DNA from: Rhodoferax sp. TS-BS-61-7
GTDB lineage: Bacteria; Pseudomonadota; Gammaproteobacteria; Burkholderiales; Burkholderiaceae_C
Direction of reading: 5' to 3'
Length of the DNA stretch: 64,000 bases
Assembly (NCBI RefSeq): GCF_002943465.1
Contig: NZ_PTQY01000003.1
Span: 1 to 64,000 of the forward strand
Each line of letters starts with the position of its first letter. Position 1 is the first letter of the stretch. Below the pieces are notes generated by a model. That model had not been told where the DNA came from. It saw only the letters and a program-made list of their open reading frames with translations, and searched no databases. The position numbers and the translations under genes are program-made. This document shows positions 27,232-36,121 of this stretch, in pieces.

Positions 27232-27312
27232 TTTGCAAGCTGCTGCCGTAGCGTCAAATGCAACGCTGGCCGATCTGAAGCCGCGGGACTGGATGCTCTG
27301 GTTGCCTCAATT

Positions 27313-27375
27313 TGCTATCAAAACAGAAGCTGCTTGCGCATATTCCAAAGGGGCTAGAGGCCAATTGATGCCTAA
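27313..27375 (+). repeat. Dispersed repeat copy 4
   Basis: It starts TGCTATCAAAACAGAAGC, continues TGCTTGCGCATATTCCA and ends GGGGCTAGAGGCCAATTGA. It separates higB from the ArsR remnant, 25 bases after the remnant's stop. Confidence 0.85.
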
Positions 27376-27399
27376 ACGCCAGCGAACCCGCCCCGTTAT

Positions 27400-27660
27400 T
27401 TAAAGCCCGTTGACCGAAGGCAGCAGCCCCGCCAAGTGCCTGCGCCCCAGCGGCGTGACCTCCAGCGCGCGCTCGCCCTCGTGGCGGCGCAGCCAGCCGT
27501 GTTGCAGGTAGTGGGTTAGCAGGGCTTTGGGCAGCTTGCCTGCCATGTGGTCGCGGCGTTCGGACCAGTCCAGGCAGCGGTAGGCCACGCGGGCGGAGGG
27601 CGGCTGAAACCCCTCTCCATACAGGTAAATTTGTCCGCAGCCATTGCGGTCTAAGGTACG
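27400..27660 (-). pseudogene. Remnant of an ArsR-family regulator (C-terminal part)
   Basis: The frame is open from 27660 to a TAA at 27400 and encodes RCLDWSERRDHMAGKLPKAL, then LQHGWLRRHEGERALEVTP. This resembles the C-terminal third of winged-helix ArsR-type regulators of proteobacteria, whose signature is CLDWSERR.HLAG. The N-terminal HTH is missing: an in-frame TAG lies at 27661-27663, and unrelated sequence leads into the divergent gene at 27701. The only start options are a GTG at 27588 or internal codons. I treat it as a truncated gene. A short independent protein is possible but unlikely. Confidence 0.7.
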
Positions 27661-27700
27661 CTATGCGCTGCAAGATTCAAGAAAAGGAGAGGAAGGTTCA

Positions 27701-27994
27701 ATGGAAATTGAAAAAATCGTTGCATACGCAGGCGTTGCAGCCTTCATTGTTCTAGCCATAGTCTTTCTACGCCGCCTTTGGCGCGCTCTAGTTAATCCGA
27801 ATACTGCGTATAGGCTCGGTCGCAAAGCGAGTCGGCTTGGTCGTGACTCGGGCAACGTAGCCCTTGATGCCGCTCATTCCTTTGGACGCGCAGCAGGCCA
27901 TGTTGAGAATGTTGCTGGAGTAGTGGGGCGGTCATTCCAAGATGGGCGCAACACCACAAAGCATAGTGATAGCACCCCTGATACCAAAGCTTGA
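27701..27994 (+). CDS. Small membrane-anchored protein, unknown
   Basis: From the ATG at 27701, preceded by AAGGAGAGGAAGG, the product has 97 residues. It begins MEIEKIVAYAG, has one membrane helix at about 8-26, then a basic stretch (RRLWRALVNP) and a polar C-terminus with RKASRLGRDSG and many Ser, Asn and Asp residues. I do not recognise a family. The strong ribosome site and codon use suggest a real gene. The 178 bases after it (27995-28172) hold no feature that I can support. Confidence 0.6.
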   Translation: MEIEKIVAYAGVAAFIVLAIVFLRRLWRALVNPNTAYRLGRKASRLGRDSGNVALDAAHSFGRAAGHVENVAGVVGRSFQDGRNTTKHSDSTPDTKA

Positions 27995-28172
27995 ACACAT
28001 TGCGATGACTTGGTTTAGCCGAAGATTTTTTTGAGTCGAAGGACAGTGCACTCAATCTTGCAGAGGTCAAAGTTGCATCAGAAAAAATGGGGGTAAAGAG
28101 CTCGCCGATAGTCTTGGACATGACTTTTGACAATGCGGCAATCCTGATGTGATAAGTAGCGTCGGTATCTCC

Positions 28173-29069
28173 TCAAACCATCGACCCCCGATGCGCCCCA
28201 AACCCCGCCATCGCCCCATCCGACACGGCTAGCGTCACATTCCCCGCCGCGCGCGCTGCATCCCCACACGCAAAGACATTGGGCACGCTGGTGGCCTTGA
28301 AGTCATCCACCTTTATGAACAAGCCCATGGGGCCGTCTTCCAGCGCGCAGCCCAGCTGCTCGGCCACGGGGCTGCTGATCAGCGTGCGTGGCTGGGTGAA
28401 CAGGCCGTTCAAGCGGACGGTCCGGCCGTCTTGCAGCACCACGTCGGCGTGGCCGTCTATGCGTTCAATCAACACGGGCTCCACCTGCGTGCCGCGGCGG
28501 GCGATGGCGGCCAAGTCTTCGTCGCTGGGTGTGTAGGCGCCGTTCAGAAACAGGGTGGGGCTGCCCCAGTCCGGCAGCATGAGGGCGTGGTGCAGCGCCA
28601 GGGGCGACGCGGCGATGATGCCGATGGGGCCCGCGTTCATCTCGTAGCCGTGGCAATACGGGCAGTGGAAGATGCTGCGGCCCCAGCGCTCGGCCAGACC
28701 GGGCACAGGGGGCAGCTCGTCGCGCACTCCGGTGGCCAGGATGAGGCGGTGGGCGCTGATGGCCTCCGTGCCCACGCGGAACTCCAGCCGCCCATCAGTT
28801 GCCACACGCGCGTCTTCTGCGGTGCCGTGTTGCCATTCCACGTTGGGGTAGTTCATGAGCTGCTCGCGGGCGTCGGCGGCTATCTCAGCTGGTGGGCGGC
28901 CGTCTTGCGTCAGGAATCCGTGTGATGTTTCGCCCGCGGCGTCCACAAAGCGGTTGCGGCGCTGGCCTGCGTCTACCACCAGCACCTGGCGGCGCGCGCG
29001 GGCAAGTTGCAGGGCGGCAGACAGGCCGGCGTAGCTGCCGCCGATGACGGCAAAGTCGATGTGTTTCAC
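28173..29069 (-). CDS. Thioredoxin-reductase-like FAD/NAD(P) oxidoreductase
   Basis: The 298-residue flavoprotein starts at GTG 29069, which overlaps the stop of the Rrf2 gene (GTGA). It has the FAD-binding [11 protein letters not shown] motif (10-20), the [10 protein letters not shown] strand near 111, a CPYC pair at 136-139 where thioredoxin reductase has CAxC, and a [14 protein letters not shown] motif near 270. It is shorter than thioredoxin reductase and lacks a thioredoxin partner nearby. Reduction of a small disulfide or thiol-stress product is a fair guess. The upstream Rrf2 regulator probably controls it. Confidence 0.9.
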   Translation of the reverse strand: MKHIDFAVIGGSYAGLSAALQLARARRQVLVVDAGQRRNRFVDAAGETSHGFLTQDGRPPAEIAADAREQLMNYPNVEWQHGTAEDARVATDGRLEFRVGTEAISAHRLILATGVRDELPPVPGLAERWGRSIFHCPYCHGYEMNAGPIGIIAASPLALHHALMLPDWGSPTLFLNGAYTPSDEDLAAIARRGTQVEPVLIERIDGHADVVLQDGRTVRLNGLFTQPRTLISSPVAEQLGCALEDGPMGLFIKVDDFKATSVPNVFACGDAARAAGNVTLAVSDGAMAGFGAHRGSMV

Positions 29070-29542
29070 GTGGTGTGTTCCTTCAGATGGTGGTGTGTTG
29101 CGTGGCCTGCGGCTTGGTGCCGCACCATGCGGCGGTGAAAGTCGGCAGACAGCGTGGCCAGGGTGACGGCGCCAAAGCGTTTGAGCAGCAGGGCCTCGGC
29201 CTCTTGCGCGGCGCCGGCCAGGGCGTCGTTCACGGCCTGGGCCACCAGGCAAGTGGGCCGGTCTTCGCGAAAGCCCAGCGACACCAGTGGCGGCGCGCCC
29301 AGCGCCTGGTACACGTCGCCCAGGGTGATGCGGTCCATATCGCACGACAGCAGCCAGCCGCCGCCGTGGCCCTTGGCCGACACCACAAACCCTGCGTCGC
29401 GCAGGCCGCCCATCAGGCGGCGCAGCACCACGGGGTTGGTCTGCATGGCGGCGGCCAGCGCCTCGGAGGTGGCAGGGCCTTCGCCCTCGGCCATGTGCAG
29501 CAACACGTGCAATACGTCGGACAGTTGGCTGTTTTGTTTCAT
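29066..29542 (-). CDS. Rrf2-family transcriptional regulator
   Basis: The 158-residue protein has an Rrf2 winged helix (about 8-65) containing [20 protein letters not shown] and the KGHGGGWLL wing. It has only Cys67 and Cys98 and not the three-cysteine cluster of IscR, so it belongs to the cluster-free YwnA/CymR-like group. Cys98 in DRPTCLV may sense redox state. It is translationally coupled to the flavoprotein gene by GTGA. An AT-rich block just upstream (29545-29570) is a candidate operator. Control of the reductase by thiol or electrophile stress is inferred. Confidence 0.9.
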   Translation of the reverse strand: MKQNSQLSDVLHVLLHMAEGEGPATSEALAAAMQTNPVVLRRLMGGLRDAGFVVSAKGHGGGWLLSCDMDRITLGDVYQALGAPPLVSLGFREDRPTCLVAQAVNDALAGAAQEAEALLLKRFGAVTLATLSADFHRRMVRHQAAGHATHHHLKEHTT

Positions 29543-29659
29543 GCAACAAATATAGTTTCATGATGTAAACCTTGCTAGGTGCAAGGATTTTGGCGGGCTG
29601 GTTGCTGGCGCCGCTCGATAATAGGCAGACACCCCGCAGCCACCCACCCGGAGCCTGTC

Positions 29660-30163
29660 ATGTCCCTTGCGATGCTGAAAACCCTGTATGCCCAAAAGAC
29701 CTGGGCCAATGCCGAGCTGTACGACTGCATGGCCACGGTGGACCCGGCCCAGCACGCCGAGCCGCTGCACACGGCCATCCGCACGCTCAACCACATCTAT
29801 GTGGTGGACCGCATCTTTCGCGCGCACCTGTTGGGCGAGCCCCATGGTTACACGCAGAGCAACACGGTAGAGACGCCCGAACTGGGCGAGCTGCACTTTG
29901 CGGCGGCCGAGACGGACCTGTGGTTTGAGGCCCACCTGGCCGGGCTGGACGCCAGCGCGCTGACGGAGAGCCTGACGTTCCAGTTCACCGATGGCGACGC
30001 CGGGCGCATGACGCGGGAGGAGATGCTGTTCCATGTGCTCACCCACGGGGCCTACCACCGCGGCAATGTGGGCCAGGTGCTCAAGGGCATCAGCGTCACG
30101 CCACCGCGTGATCTGCTGACCAAGTTTTTGCACCAGCGTGAACCTGCCAGACGGCAGGGCTGA
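29660..30163 (+). CDS. DinB-family protein
   Basis: The 167-residue protein is a DinB/YfiT-type four-helix bundle. Three metal-binding histidines are recognisable: His in TLNHIYVVDRIF near residue 50, and the pair in LTHGAYHRGNVGQ near 130. These proteins often are thiol-dependent S-transferases, although the function of most is unknown. The ATG at 29660 gives the usual N-terminus (MSLAMLKTLYAQKTWAN). The gene is divergent from the Rrf2 gene. Confidence 0.9.
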   Translation: MSLAMLKTLYAQKTWANAELYDCMATVDPAQHAEPLHTAIRTLNHIYVVDRIFRAHLLGEPHGYTQSNTVETPELGELHFAAAETDLWFEAHLAGLDASALTESLTFQFTDGDAGRMTREEMLFHVLTHGAYHRGNVGQVLKGISVTPPRDLLTKFLHQREPARRQG

Positions 30164-30184
30164 TGTTTTCATTTCTTTTGATAG

Positions 30185-30475
30185 ATGCTTCCATTTATGC
30201 CAAACAACACACCTTTCGTTTCCAACAGCGCCACCTCCGAAGCCCAAGCCTGGGAGGCACTCAAACAACTGGGCGACGCCGCGCTGGCGCAGGGTGGCTT
30301 GCAAGCCGTGCTGCAGATGTTTGTGGGCACGCTCACCGGTGCCGAAGAAGTGGCCCGCGTGAGCGAAGAGGCTGGCCACCCCGACAGCCTGACGCCCGAG
30401 GTGATTGCCCAGTGGATCAGCACCGACTACGCCCCTGGCATGCAGCAGGCGCTGGCGCAGGGTGGGGCGGAGTAG
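30185..30475 (+). CDS. Small hypothetical protein
   Basis: The frame gives 96 residues from the ATG at 30185 or 92 from the ATG at 30197. It is acidic and Ala/Gln-rich, with helices around WEALKQLGDAALAQGG, AEEVARVSEEAGH and PEVIAQWISTDYAPGM. No membrane segment, signal peptide or known family is visible. It starts 21 bases after the DinB gene in the same direction and may be cotranscribed. Confidence 0.55.
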   Translation: MLPFMPNNTPFVSNSATSEAQAWEALKQLGDAALAQGGLQAVLQMFVGTLTGAEEVARVSEEAGHPDSLTPEVIAQWISTDYAPGMQQALAQGGAE

Positions 30476-30491
30476 GGCGCAGTAGTTACAC

Positions 30492-31898
30492 CTAGCCATG
30501 GGGCAAAGACACCACGGCTTGCAAGCCGGGGTTTAAGGATGCCAAGGTAACGTCGCCGCCATGCTGTCGGGCTACGGCTCGCGCGATGGACAAACCCAAG
30601 CCCACCCCGCCGGTGTCCCGGCTTCTGGAGTGCTCTAACCGGTAGAAGGGTTCAAACACCCGCTCCATTTCTTCGGGCGGGATGCCGGGGCCTGGGTCTT
30701 GGATCGCAATGTCCAGCGAACCCGGTAGCTCCTGCAGCCTCACGGTCGCCGAGCCGCCATAACGCACGGCGTTTTCGATCAGGTTGCGAATGGCGCGGCG
30801 CAGGCTGTTGGGCCGGCAGCGGTAGTCGATGCGTTCGCTCTCCAGAAACTCCACGGCCAGCCCTAGCTCGGCCAGATCGTCACACAGGCTGCCCAGCAGG
30901 GCGGTGATGTCCACAACCCGGGTTTCTTCCTCAGCCCCTTCGTGTTTGGCAAATGACAGCGTTGCCTCGGTGATGGCCTGCATCTCGGCCACGGTGTCCA
31001 GAATTCGGGCTTGGAGTTCGGCATCGGGAATGAACTCGGCGCGCAGGCGCAGGGTGGTCAGCGGTGTCCGCAGGTCGTGGCCGATAGCGGCCAGCATGCG
31101 CGTGCGGTCCACGATGAAGCGGTGCAAGCGCAGCTGCATGCGGTTAAAGGATTCATACAGTTGGCGCACATCGTCCGGGCCACTGGGTGGCTCCAGTGGG
31201 GCGGATTCACCGCGGCCCAGCGCCTCCGCAGAGGCGGTGAGTTGCTGCAGCGGGCGCGCAATCTGCCGAGCCACCAGTACACCAATCAGGCACAACACGG
31301 CCGCGGTAATGCCCACCGACAGCAGCGACTGCGAACTCCACAGGCTCACCGGGGTGGGCTTGTGGTACGCGGCGTTTAGCCAGGTTCCATCGTCCAGCTG
31401 CCCCACGATGCCCATACCTTCGTGGCCCGAGAAGTACACAAAACGCGCGCTGGCCAGACCGGAATCAGCGGTGAAGGTTTGCCAGGCGGTGACGTCAGCG
31501 GGGGGCGCGGCACCTGTGGGTATTGCTGCAGGGCTGATGGAGCGGTCGGCCTGCGTTTGGGTACGGATCAGCTCTTGCACCGATTGGTCCAGGTATGACC
31601 GGGCCATGCCAAACCACACCTGCGGATCGCGGGTGGAGGCTTCATCAGACAGCCAGAAACGCGCGTAGCCGGTGGAGCTGGCGATGAGCACCGTTTGACG
31701 TACCTCGCGTGGCACCGTGCCCAGCACCTTGGACAGCGCCGTGCTGCGGTTGATGAAATCCGCCTGCACGGTTTGGCGGATGGCCGCTTCGCGCTGCACC
31801 GAGGAGATGAGAAACGCAATGCCCTGCCCAACCAGCAGCGCCAGCAGAATGAGGGCCACAAACCGCCCCGCAAGACTGCGTTGCCACCAGCGCCTCAT
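30492..31898 (-). CDS. Membrane sensor histidine kinase
   Basis: The 468-residue kinase begins MRRWWQRSLAGRFVALILLA. It has one membrane helix at about 10-30, a periplasmic sensor of about 150 residues and a second helix near 190-210. A HAMP domain, a HisKA domain with the H box AAIGHDLRTPLT (His near 270) and HATPase boxes (NLIENAVRYGG, DPGPGIP, GVGLGLSIA) follow. The H box (GHDLRTP) is of the EnvZ/TctE type. The ATG at 31898 overlaps the response-regulator stop (ATGA). The pair is divergent from an orphan TRAP binding protein at 32820. Confidence 0.95.
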   Translation of the reverse strand: MRRWWQRSLAGRFVALILLALLVGQGIAFLISSVQREAAIRQTVQADFINRSTALSKVLGTVPREVRQTVLIASSTGYARFWLSDEASTRDPQVWFGMARSYLDQSVQELIRTQTQADRSISPAAIPTGAAPPADVTAWQTFTADSGLASARFVYFSGHEGMGIVGQLDDGTWLNAAYHKPTPVSLWSSQSLLSVGITAAVLCLIGVLVARQIARPLQQLTASAEALGRGESAPLEPPSGPDDVRQLYESFNRMQLRLHRFIVDRTRMLAAIGHDLRTPLTTLRLRAEFIPDAELQARILDTVAEMQAITEATLSFAKHEGAEEETRVVDITALLGSLCDDLAELGLAVEFLESERIDYRCRPNSLRRAIRNLIENAVRYGGSATVRLQELPGSLDIAIQDPGPGIPPEEMERVFEPFYRLEHSRSRDTGGVGLGLSIARAVARQHGGDVTLASLNPGLQAVVSLPHG

Positions 31899-32614
31899 AG
31901 CGCCTCCACGTCCACACACAGGCTGTACCCGCCGCCCCAGTGCGTCTGGATGATGGTGGGGGCCTTGGGATCGGGTTCGATCTTCTTGCGCAACCGGCTG
32001 ATCTGGTTGTCGATGGTGCGGTCCAGCGGGCTGGTGGTGCGGCCACTGGTCAAGTCCAGCAGCTGGTCGCGTGAGAGCACCGTGTGTGGATGCTCCAGAA
32101 ACACCTTTAGCAGGCGGAACTCTGCCGTACTCAGCGCGACACCCACACCGTCTTGGCTTTGCAGCTCCCGCTGGGGCAGGTTCAGGCGCCAGCCGTGGAA
32201 GCCCAGCACCTGGCTCGCGGGTTTGTCGGGCAACACGGGGGCACCAGCGCTGCGCCGCAGGATGGTGCGGATGCGGGCCAGCAGCTCGCGTGGGTTGAAG
32301 GGTTTCACCAGGTAGTCGTCTGCACCCAGTTCCAAGCCCACCACCTTGTCCGCATCGTCGGCCAGCGCGGTCAAGAAGATGATGGGCACCTGGCTGGTCA
32401 GGCGGATCTGGCGGCAGGCGGAGAGGCCATCTTCGCCGGGCATCATGATGTCCAGCACGATCACATCCACCTTCTCGCGCGCCATGAGGCTGCGCAATGC
32501 GGCGGCGCTCTCCACCGCACTGACGCGCAGGAAATGCTGCGACAGGTATTGGCAGAGCAGGTCACGGATGTCGTGGTGGTCATCCACGACGATGACATGT
32601 GACTCTTGGGTCAT
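31895..32614 (-). CDS. OmpR-family response regulator
   Basis: The 239-residue protein has a receiver (about 5-120) with acidic pocket VVDDHHD, phosphoacceptor Asp in VIVLDIMMPGEDG and Lys in YLVKPFNPREL. An OmpR-type winged helix (about 140-235) contains FRLLKVFLEHPHTVLSRDQL and the RTIDNQISRLRKKIE recognition region. The ATG at 32614 was chosen because the receiver begins at once. Longer in-frame starts run into the divergent promoter. Its regulated genes probably include the TRAP binding protein 205 bases away. Confidence 0.95.
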   Translation of the reverse strand: MTQESHVIVVDDHHDIRDLLCQYLSQHFLRVSAVESAAALRSLMAREKVDVIVLDIMMPGEDGLSACRQIRLTSQVPIIFLTALADDADKVVGLELGADDYLVKPFNPRELLARIRTILRRSAGAPVLPDKPASQVLGFHGWRLNLPQRELQSQDGVGVALSTAEFRLLKVFLEHPHTVLSRDQLLDLTSGRTTSPLDRTIDNQISRLRKKIEPDPKAPTIIQTHWGGGYSLCVDVEAL

Positions 32615-32819
32615 GGGTGTGTTTTTGTTGGAGCTGGCGAGCGGCTGATTCAGCGGGGTAGCCAGGAAACTATAGCGGCGCGATGCCGGTTTATGGCACC
32701 CATTTGGCGCTTGATACAAATTAGTACAGCTGCGGATTTTCTCGGCACACTTTGGCGACAAGTGTTCGTTAACCTCGGTTTCTATTGGCAACCACACCGT
32801 ATTCACCAGAGGAAAAAAC

Positions 32820-33911
32820 ATGACGAAATCTCCCATCCACAGCAAGCTGCAGCAGCCCTATCGGCGCACCCTGTTCAAAGCCGTTGCGGCCCTGATGTCT
32901 ATGACGTTGGTCAGCGGTCTTGCCATCGCACAAACTGCCTCGCCCACGGTCCTGCGCTTCAGCGACCACGAGCCTTTGGGTGGCATGCGCACCCGTTTTC
33001 TCAAGGAGGTGTTTTTCCCTGCGATTGAGCAGGAATCAAAAGGGCGACTGAAAGTGGAAGACCACTGGAATGGCGAACTGGCAGGGCCGTATGAAGCACT
33101 GGGTAGCGCTGGCAAATTGCCCACCGTAGACATGGCCACGGTGGTGCCCGAGTACACGGCCAAAGAGCTGCCGTTGCACCAACTTTTCAAGAGTTTTCCG
33201 GTGGGGCCCACGGGTGACAAGCAGGTTCAGTTTTTCCGCCGTGTGTACCAGGAGGTACCTGCGTTTAACGATGAGCTGGCCAAGAATGATTTGGTGAGCC
33301 TGTACTTCGGCACGGGTTACCCCGTAGCGTTTTACAGCACCACCCCGATTGCAGATGTGAAGGACGTGGCGGGCAACAAATGGCGGTCGGCCAGCTTTTG
33401 GCATCTGGACTTTTTGCGCAATGCCGGGGCCACGCCGGTCACCATGCATTGGGGCCCGGAAGTTGCCGCCGCGCTGAAGAACAAAACGCTGGACGGCCTG
33501 ATGGTCAACGTGGACAGCGGCTACATGCTCAAGGCCCATGAGATGGCACCCAATGTGCTGGTCTCCAAAGACCTGTGGTTGGGGCACCTGTACTTGGTCG
33601 CCATGAAGAAGAGCGTGTGGGAGGGCTTGGCTGTGGAGGACAAAGATGCGATTCGACGTGCCGCCGAGCGGTCTTACCGCACCTTGGGCCGTGTGATGGA
33701 CGAGAGCTTCAACACACAGATCGATGATCTGCAAAAAGCGGGTGCCAAGGTGCGCACGCTGAGCCTGGCCGAGGCACAGACCTGGCAAACCATGACGCAG
33801 TACCGGCAGATTCAGGATGCCTGGGCGGCCAAGCAACAGACGCAAGGCGTGGGCAACGCTACGGCCGTGCTCCAACAAGTCTCCACGATCCTGGAAGCAT
33901 CCTTGCGCTAG
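32820..33911 (+). CDS. TRAP transporter substrate-binding protein, DctP family (orphan)
   Basis: The 363-residue protein has a signal peptide (cleavage near GLAIA, residue 37). Its DctP-type fold starts PTVLRFSDHEPLGGM, and the segment GNKWRSASFWHLDFLRNAGA near 185-205 contains the conserved Arg that binds the carboxylate of organic-acid ligands. No DctQ or DctM membrane subunits are near, so it either feeds a transporter encoded elsewhere or reports ligand to the divergent two-component system. The ribosome site is AGAGGAAA. A terminator follows at 33936-33972. Confidence 0.9.
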   Translation: MTKSPIHSKLQQPYRRTLFKAVAALMSMTLVSGLAIAQTASPTVLRFSDHEPLGGMRTRFLKEVFFPAIEQESKGRLKVEDHWNGELAGPYEALGSAGKLPTVDMATVVPEYTAKELPLHQLFKSFPVGPTGDKQVQFFRRVYQEVPAFNDELAKNDLVSLYFGTGYPVAFYSTTPIADVKDVAGNKWRSASFWHLDFLRNAGATPVTMHWGPEVAAALKNKTLDGLMVNVDSGYMLKAHEMAPNVLVSKDLWLGHLYLVAMKKSVWEGLAVEDKDAIRRAAERSYRTLGRVMDESFNTQIDDLQKAGAKVRTLSLAEAQTWQTMTQYRQIQDAWAAKQQTQGVGNATAVLQQVSTILEASLR

Positions 33912-33935
33912 ACGAGGCGCCTTTCTCAAGGCTGG

Positions 33936-33972
33936 CGGATAGACTTCCAGCATCGTTGATCTATCCGTTTTT
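33936..33972 (+). terminator. Rho-independent terminator after the TRAP binding-protein gene
   Basis: CGGATAGA (33936-33943) and TCTATCCG (33960-33967) form an 8-bp stem with a 16-base loop, followed by TTTTT (33968-33972). The T run ends at the base before the ATG of the next gene. Confidence 0.7.
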
Positions 33973-34803
33973 ATGGCTACTACCTCGACACGCAGCAGCT
34001 ACACCTTGCCCCCCGCCACCGTGCAAGACTACGCGCGCCAGGGCGCTGTGGTGCTGCGCGGTGTGCTCAGTCCGAATGAAGTGGCCCAGCTTGCGCGCGG
34101 CATCGAACACAACCTGGCCCACCTGAGCCCGCTGGCCCTGGTGGCCAGCCAGGCCGATGACCCGGGCAGGTTTGTCGAAGACTTTTGCACTTGGCAACAC
34201 AACCCCGACTATTCCGATGTGATGCAGCACAGCGCCTTGCCCCGCGTGGCCGCGCAGCTGATGCAGAGCGACACCGTGCGCATTTACCACGACCACCTGC
34301 TGGTGAAAGAGCCCGGCACGCGCCAACCCACGCCCTGGCACCAAGACCAGCCCTACTACAACGTGAGTGGCCGGCAAAACGTGAGCTTCTGGATACCCGT
34401 GGACCCGGTGCCGCTGGAAAGCACGCTGCGTTTTGTGGCCGGCTCGCACGCGGGCACCTGGTACATGCCACGCACCTTTCGCGACCAGCAGGCCAAGTGG
34501 TTCCCCGAAGGCGCGCTGGCCGAGCTGCCGCAGATTGACGCGCAACCGGACCAATTTGAACAACTGGGCTGGGCGCTGCAGCCGGGCGATGCCGTGGCCT
34601 TCCACATGCTCACTTTGCACGCCAGCAGTGGCGTGGGGCCGGGCACGCGGCGGCGCGTGTTCTCGGCCCGCTACCTGGGCGACGACGCGCGCCACGCGGT
34701 GCGCAGCTGGCGCACCTCGCCGCCGTTCCCCGGCCTGGCAGACCGCCTGCCCGATGGTGCAGTGATGGACGACGCGTTATTCCCCTTGCTGAACTGGCGG
34801 TAG
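33973..34803 (+). CDS. Phytanoyl-CoA dioxygenase (PhyH) family protein
   Basis: The 276-residue protein is a non-haem Fe(II)/2-oxoglutarate-dependent oxygenase. The iron motif HxD is His-Gln-Asp in PTPWHQDQPYY near residue 118. The distal His is in FHMLTLHASSGVG near 210, and the 2-oxoglutarate Arg is probably in RRVFSARYLG shortly after. The substrate is unknown. The neighbouring regulator, binding protein and hydrolase suggest a small-molecule catabolic locus. No Shine-Dalgarno sequence precedes the ATG, because the terminator hairpin fills that space, so the start could lie elsewhere or initiation may be weak. Confidence 0.88.
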   Translation: MATTSTRSSYTLPPATVQDYARQGAVVLRGVLSPNEVAQLARGIEHNLAHLSPLALVASQADDPGRFVEDFCTWQHNPDYSDVMQHSALPRVAAQLMQSDTVRIYHDHLLVKEPGTRQPTPWHQDQPYYNVSGRQNVSFWIPVDPVPLESTLRFVAGSHAGTWYMPRTFRDQQAKWFPEGALAELPQIDAQPDQFEQLGWALQPGDAVAFHMLTLHASSGVGPGTRRRVFSARYLGDDARHAVRSWRTSPPFPGLADRLPDGAVMDDALFPLLNWR

Positions 34804-34808
34804 GCCGC

Positions 34809-36023
34809 ATGGAGCTGCTGCCGCACGTGCGTTTGCTGCGCGCCCTGGCCGCCGTGGCGCAGGCTGGCAGCAGCCAGCGGGCGGCCACGCTATTGCATGT
34901 GGCGCAGTCCTCCGTCGTCCGCGCGGTGCAGCAGCTGGAGGCTGCGCTGGGCAGCCCCATGTTTGAACGCGGTGGGCGCGGCATGCAGCCCACGCCGCGT
35001 GGCCGCCAACTGGCGCTGCGGGCCACGCGGGCCTTGCAGTTGCTGGCCGATGCGGACCGGCATCGCACGCGCAGTGCGGCGGTCTGGCACCACAGCCCGC
35101 TGGCGCTGGGCGTGGCTGCGCGCCACCTGCAGGTGCTGCAGGCGCTGGTGGACACGGGCAGCGAAGGGCGTGCAGCGCAGCAGCTGGGTGTGAGCCAGCC
35201 GGCCGTGCACCAAAGCCTGCAGCAGCTGGAGCACATGGCGGCGGCGTCGCTGTTTATTCGCGCACGCAGCGGCCTGCGGCTGGACGAGGCGGGTGAGGGC
35301 CTGTTGCTGGCCAGCAAGCTGGCGCAGGCCGAGCTGCGCCAAGCGGTGGACGAATGGCCAGAGCCCGGTGCGGCGCTGCAGGGGCGGCTGGTGATTGGCA
35401 CGCTGCCGTTTTCCACCACCGTGCTGCTTGCGCCTGCAGTGGAGCAGTTGCTGGCGCAGCAGCCCGGTGTGCAGCTGGTGCTGATCGACGGCACTTTTGA
35501 TGCGCTGGTGGCGCAGCTGCGCCATGCGGAGCTGGACTGCATCGTGGGGGCCTTGCGCAACACACCACCGTCGGCAGACCTGAGCCAGGAGGTGCTGTTT
35601 GAAGACCGGCTGGCCGTGGTGGCGCGTGCCGGCCACCCGCTGGCGCAGCGCCGCCGCCTGGGCTGGGCGGCCCTGCGTACGGCGCAGTGGGTCATGCCCA
35701 TGCCCAACACCCCGGCCGAAAAGGCATTTGCACAGATGCTGCAGGCCGCGGGCCTGCCAGCACCGGCCGGGCAGGTGCGTGCCAACAGCGCGCTGATGAT
35801 GCAGGCCATGCTGCAAGACAGCGACCGCCTGGCCCTGATGTCGCCCCGCCAGGTGGCGCGCGAAATGGCGGCGGGCCTGCTGGTGGAGCTGCCCTTGCCG
35901 GTGCAACACGCGCCGCGGCAGATTGGCGCCATGTGGCGCACCAGCTATTTGCCCACACCAGCCGCAGCACAGTGGCAGGGCATCTTGCGGCAGGTGGGGT
36001 TGGCACTTGATGGTGGCCGGTAG
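34809..36023 (+). CDS. LysR-type regulator with two tandem DNA-binding domains
   Basis: The protein has 404 residues, about 100 more than a normal LysR regulator. Two LysR-type winged helices lie in tandem. The first covers about 1-75 (LRALAAVAQAGSSQRAATLL, then AQSSVVRAVQQLEAALG). The second covers about 97-160 (LQVLQALVDTGSEGRAAQQL, then SQPAVHQSLQQLEHM). The substrate-binding domain starts near 195 (GRLVIGTLPFST) and runs to the end. The gene follows the PhyH gene by five bases and probably regulates it, with or without the downstream ABC binding-protein operon. I recall a few such double-headed LysR proteins in Burkholderiales, but they are uncommon. Confidence 0.9.
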   Translation: MELLPHVRLLRALAAVAQAGSSQRAATLLHVAQSSVVRAVQQLEAALGSPMFERGGRGMQPTPRGRQLALRATRALQLLADADRHRTRSAAVWHHSPLALGVAARHLQVLQALVDTGSEGRAAQQLGVSQPAVHQSLQQLEHMAAASLFIRARSGLRLDEAGEGLLLASKLAQAELRQAVDEWPEPGAALQGRLVIGTLPFSTTVLLAPAVEQLLAQQPGVQLVLIDGTFDALVAQLRHAELDCIVGALRNTPPSADLSQEVLFEDRLAVVARAGHPLAQRRRLGWAALRTAQWVMPMPNTPAEKAFAQMLQAAGLPAPAGQVRANSALMMQAMLQDSDRLALMSPRQVAREMAAGLLVELPLPVQHAPRQIGAMWRTSYLPTPAAAQWQGILRQVGLALDGGR

Positions 36024-36121
36024 ACATAAGCAGATTGCATAGGTCAGCAGGCCTTTGCATTGGACGCTGTTGCGCGGGAATTGCACACTGGCGCCGGACC
36101 CTAAAAACCGGAGACAAGCCC

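Noticed and set aside
27792..28133. 113-codon minus-strand frame beginning MSKVMSKTIGEL
   Set aside because: It overlaps the better supported small membrane-protein gene on the other strand, has no clear ribosome site and matches no family that I know.
29070..29561. Long N-terminal extension of the flavoprotein frame
   Set aside because: It runs out of frame through the Rrf2 gene. The FAD motif starts only after the GTG at 29069.
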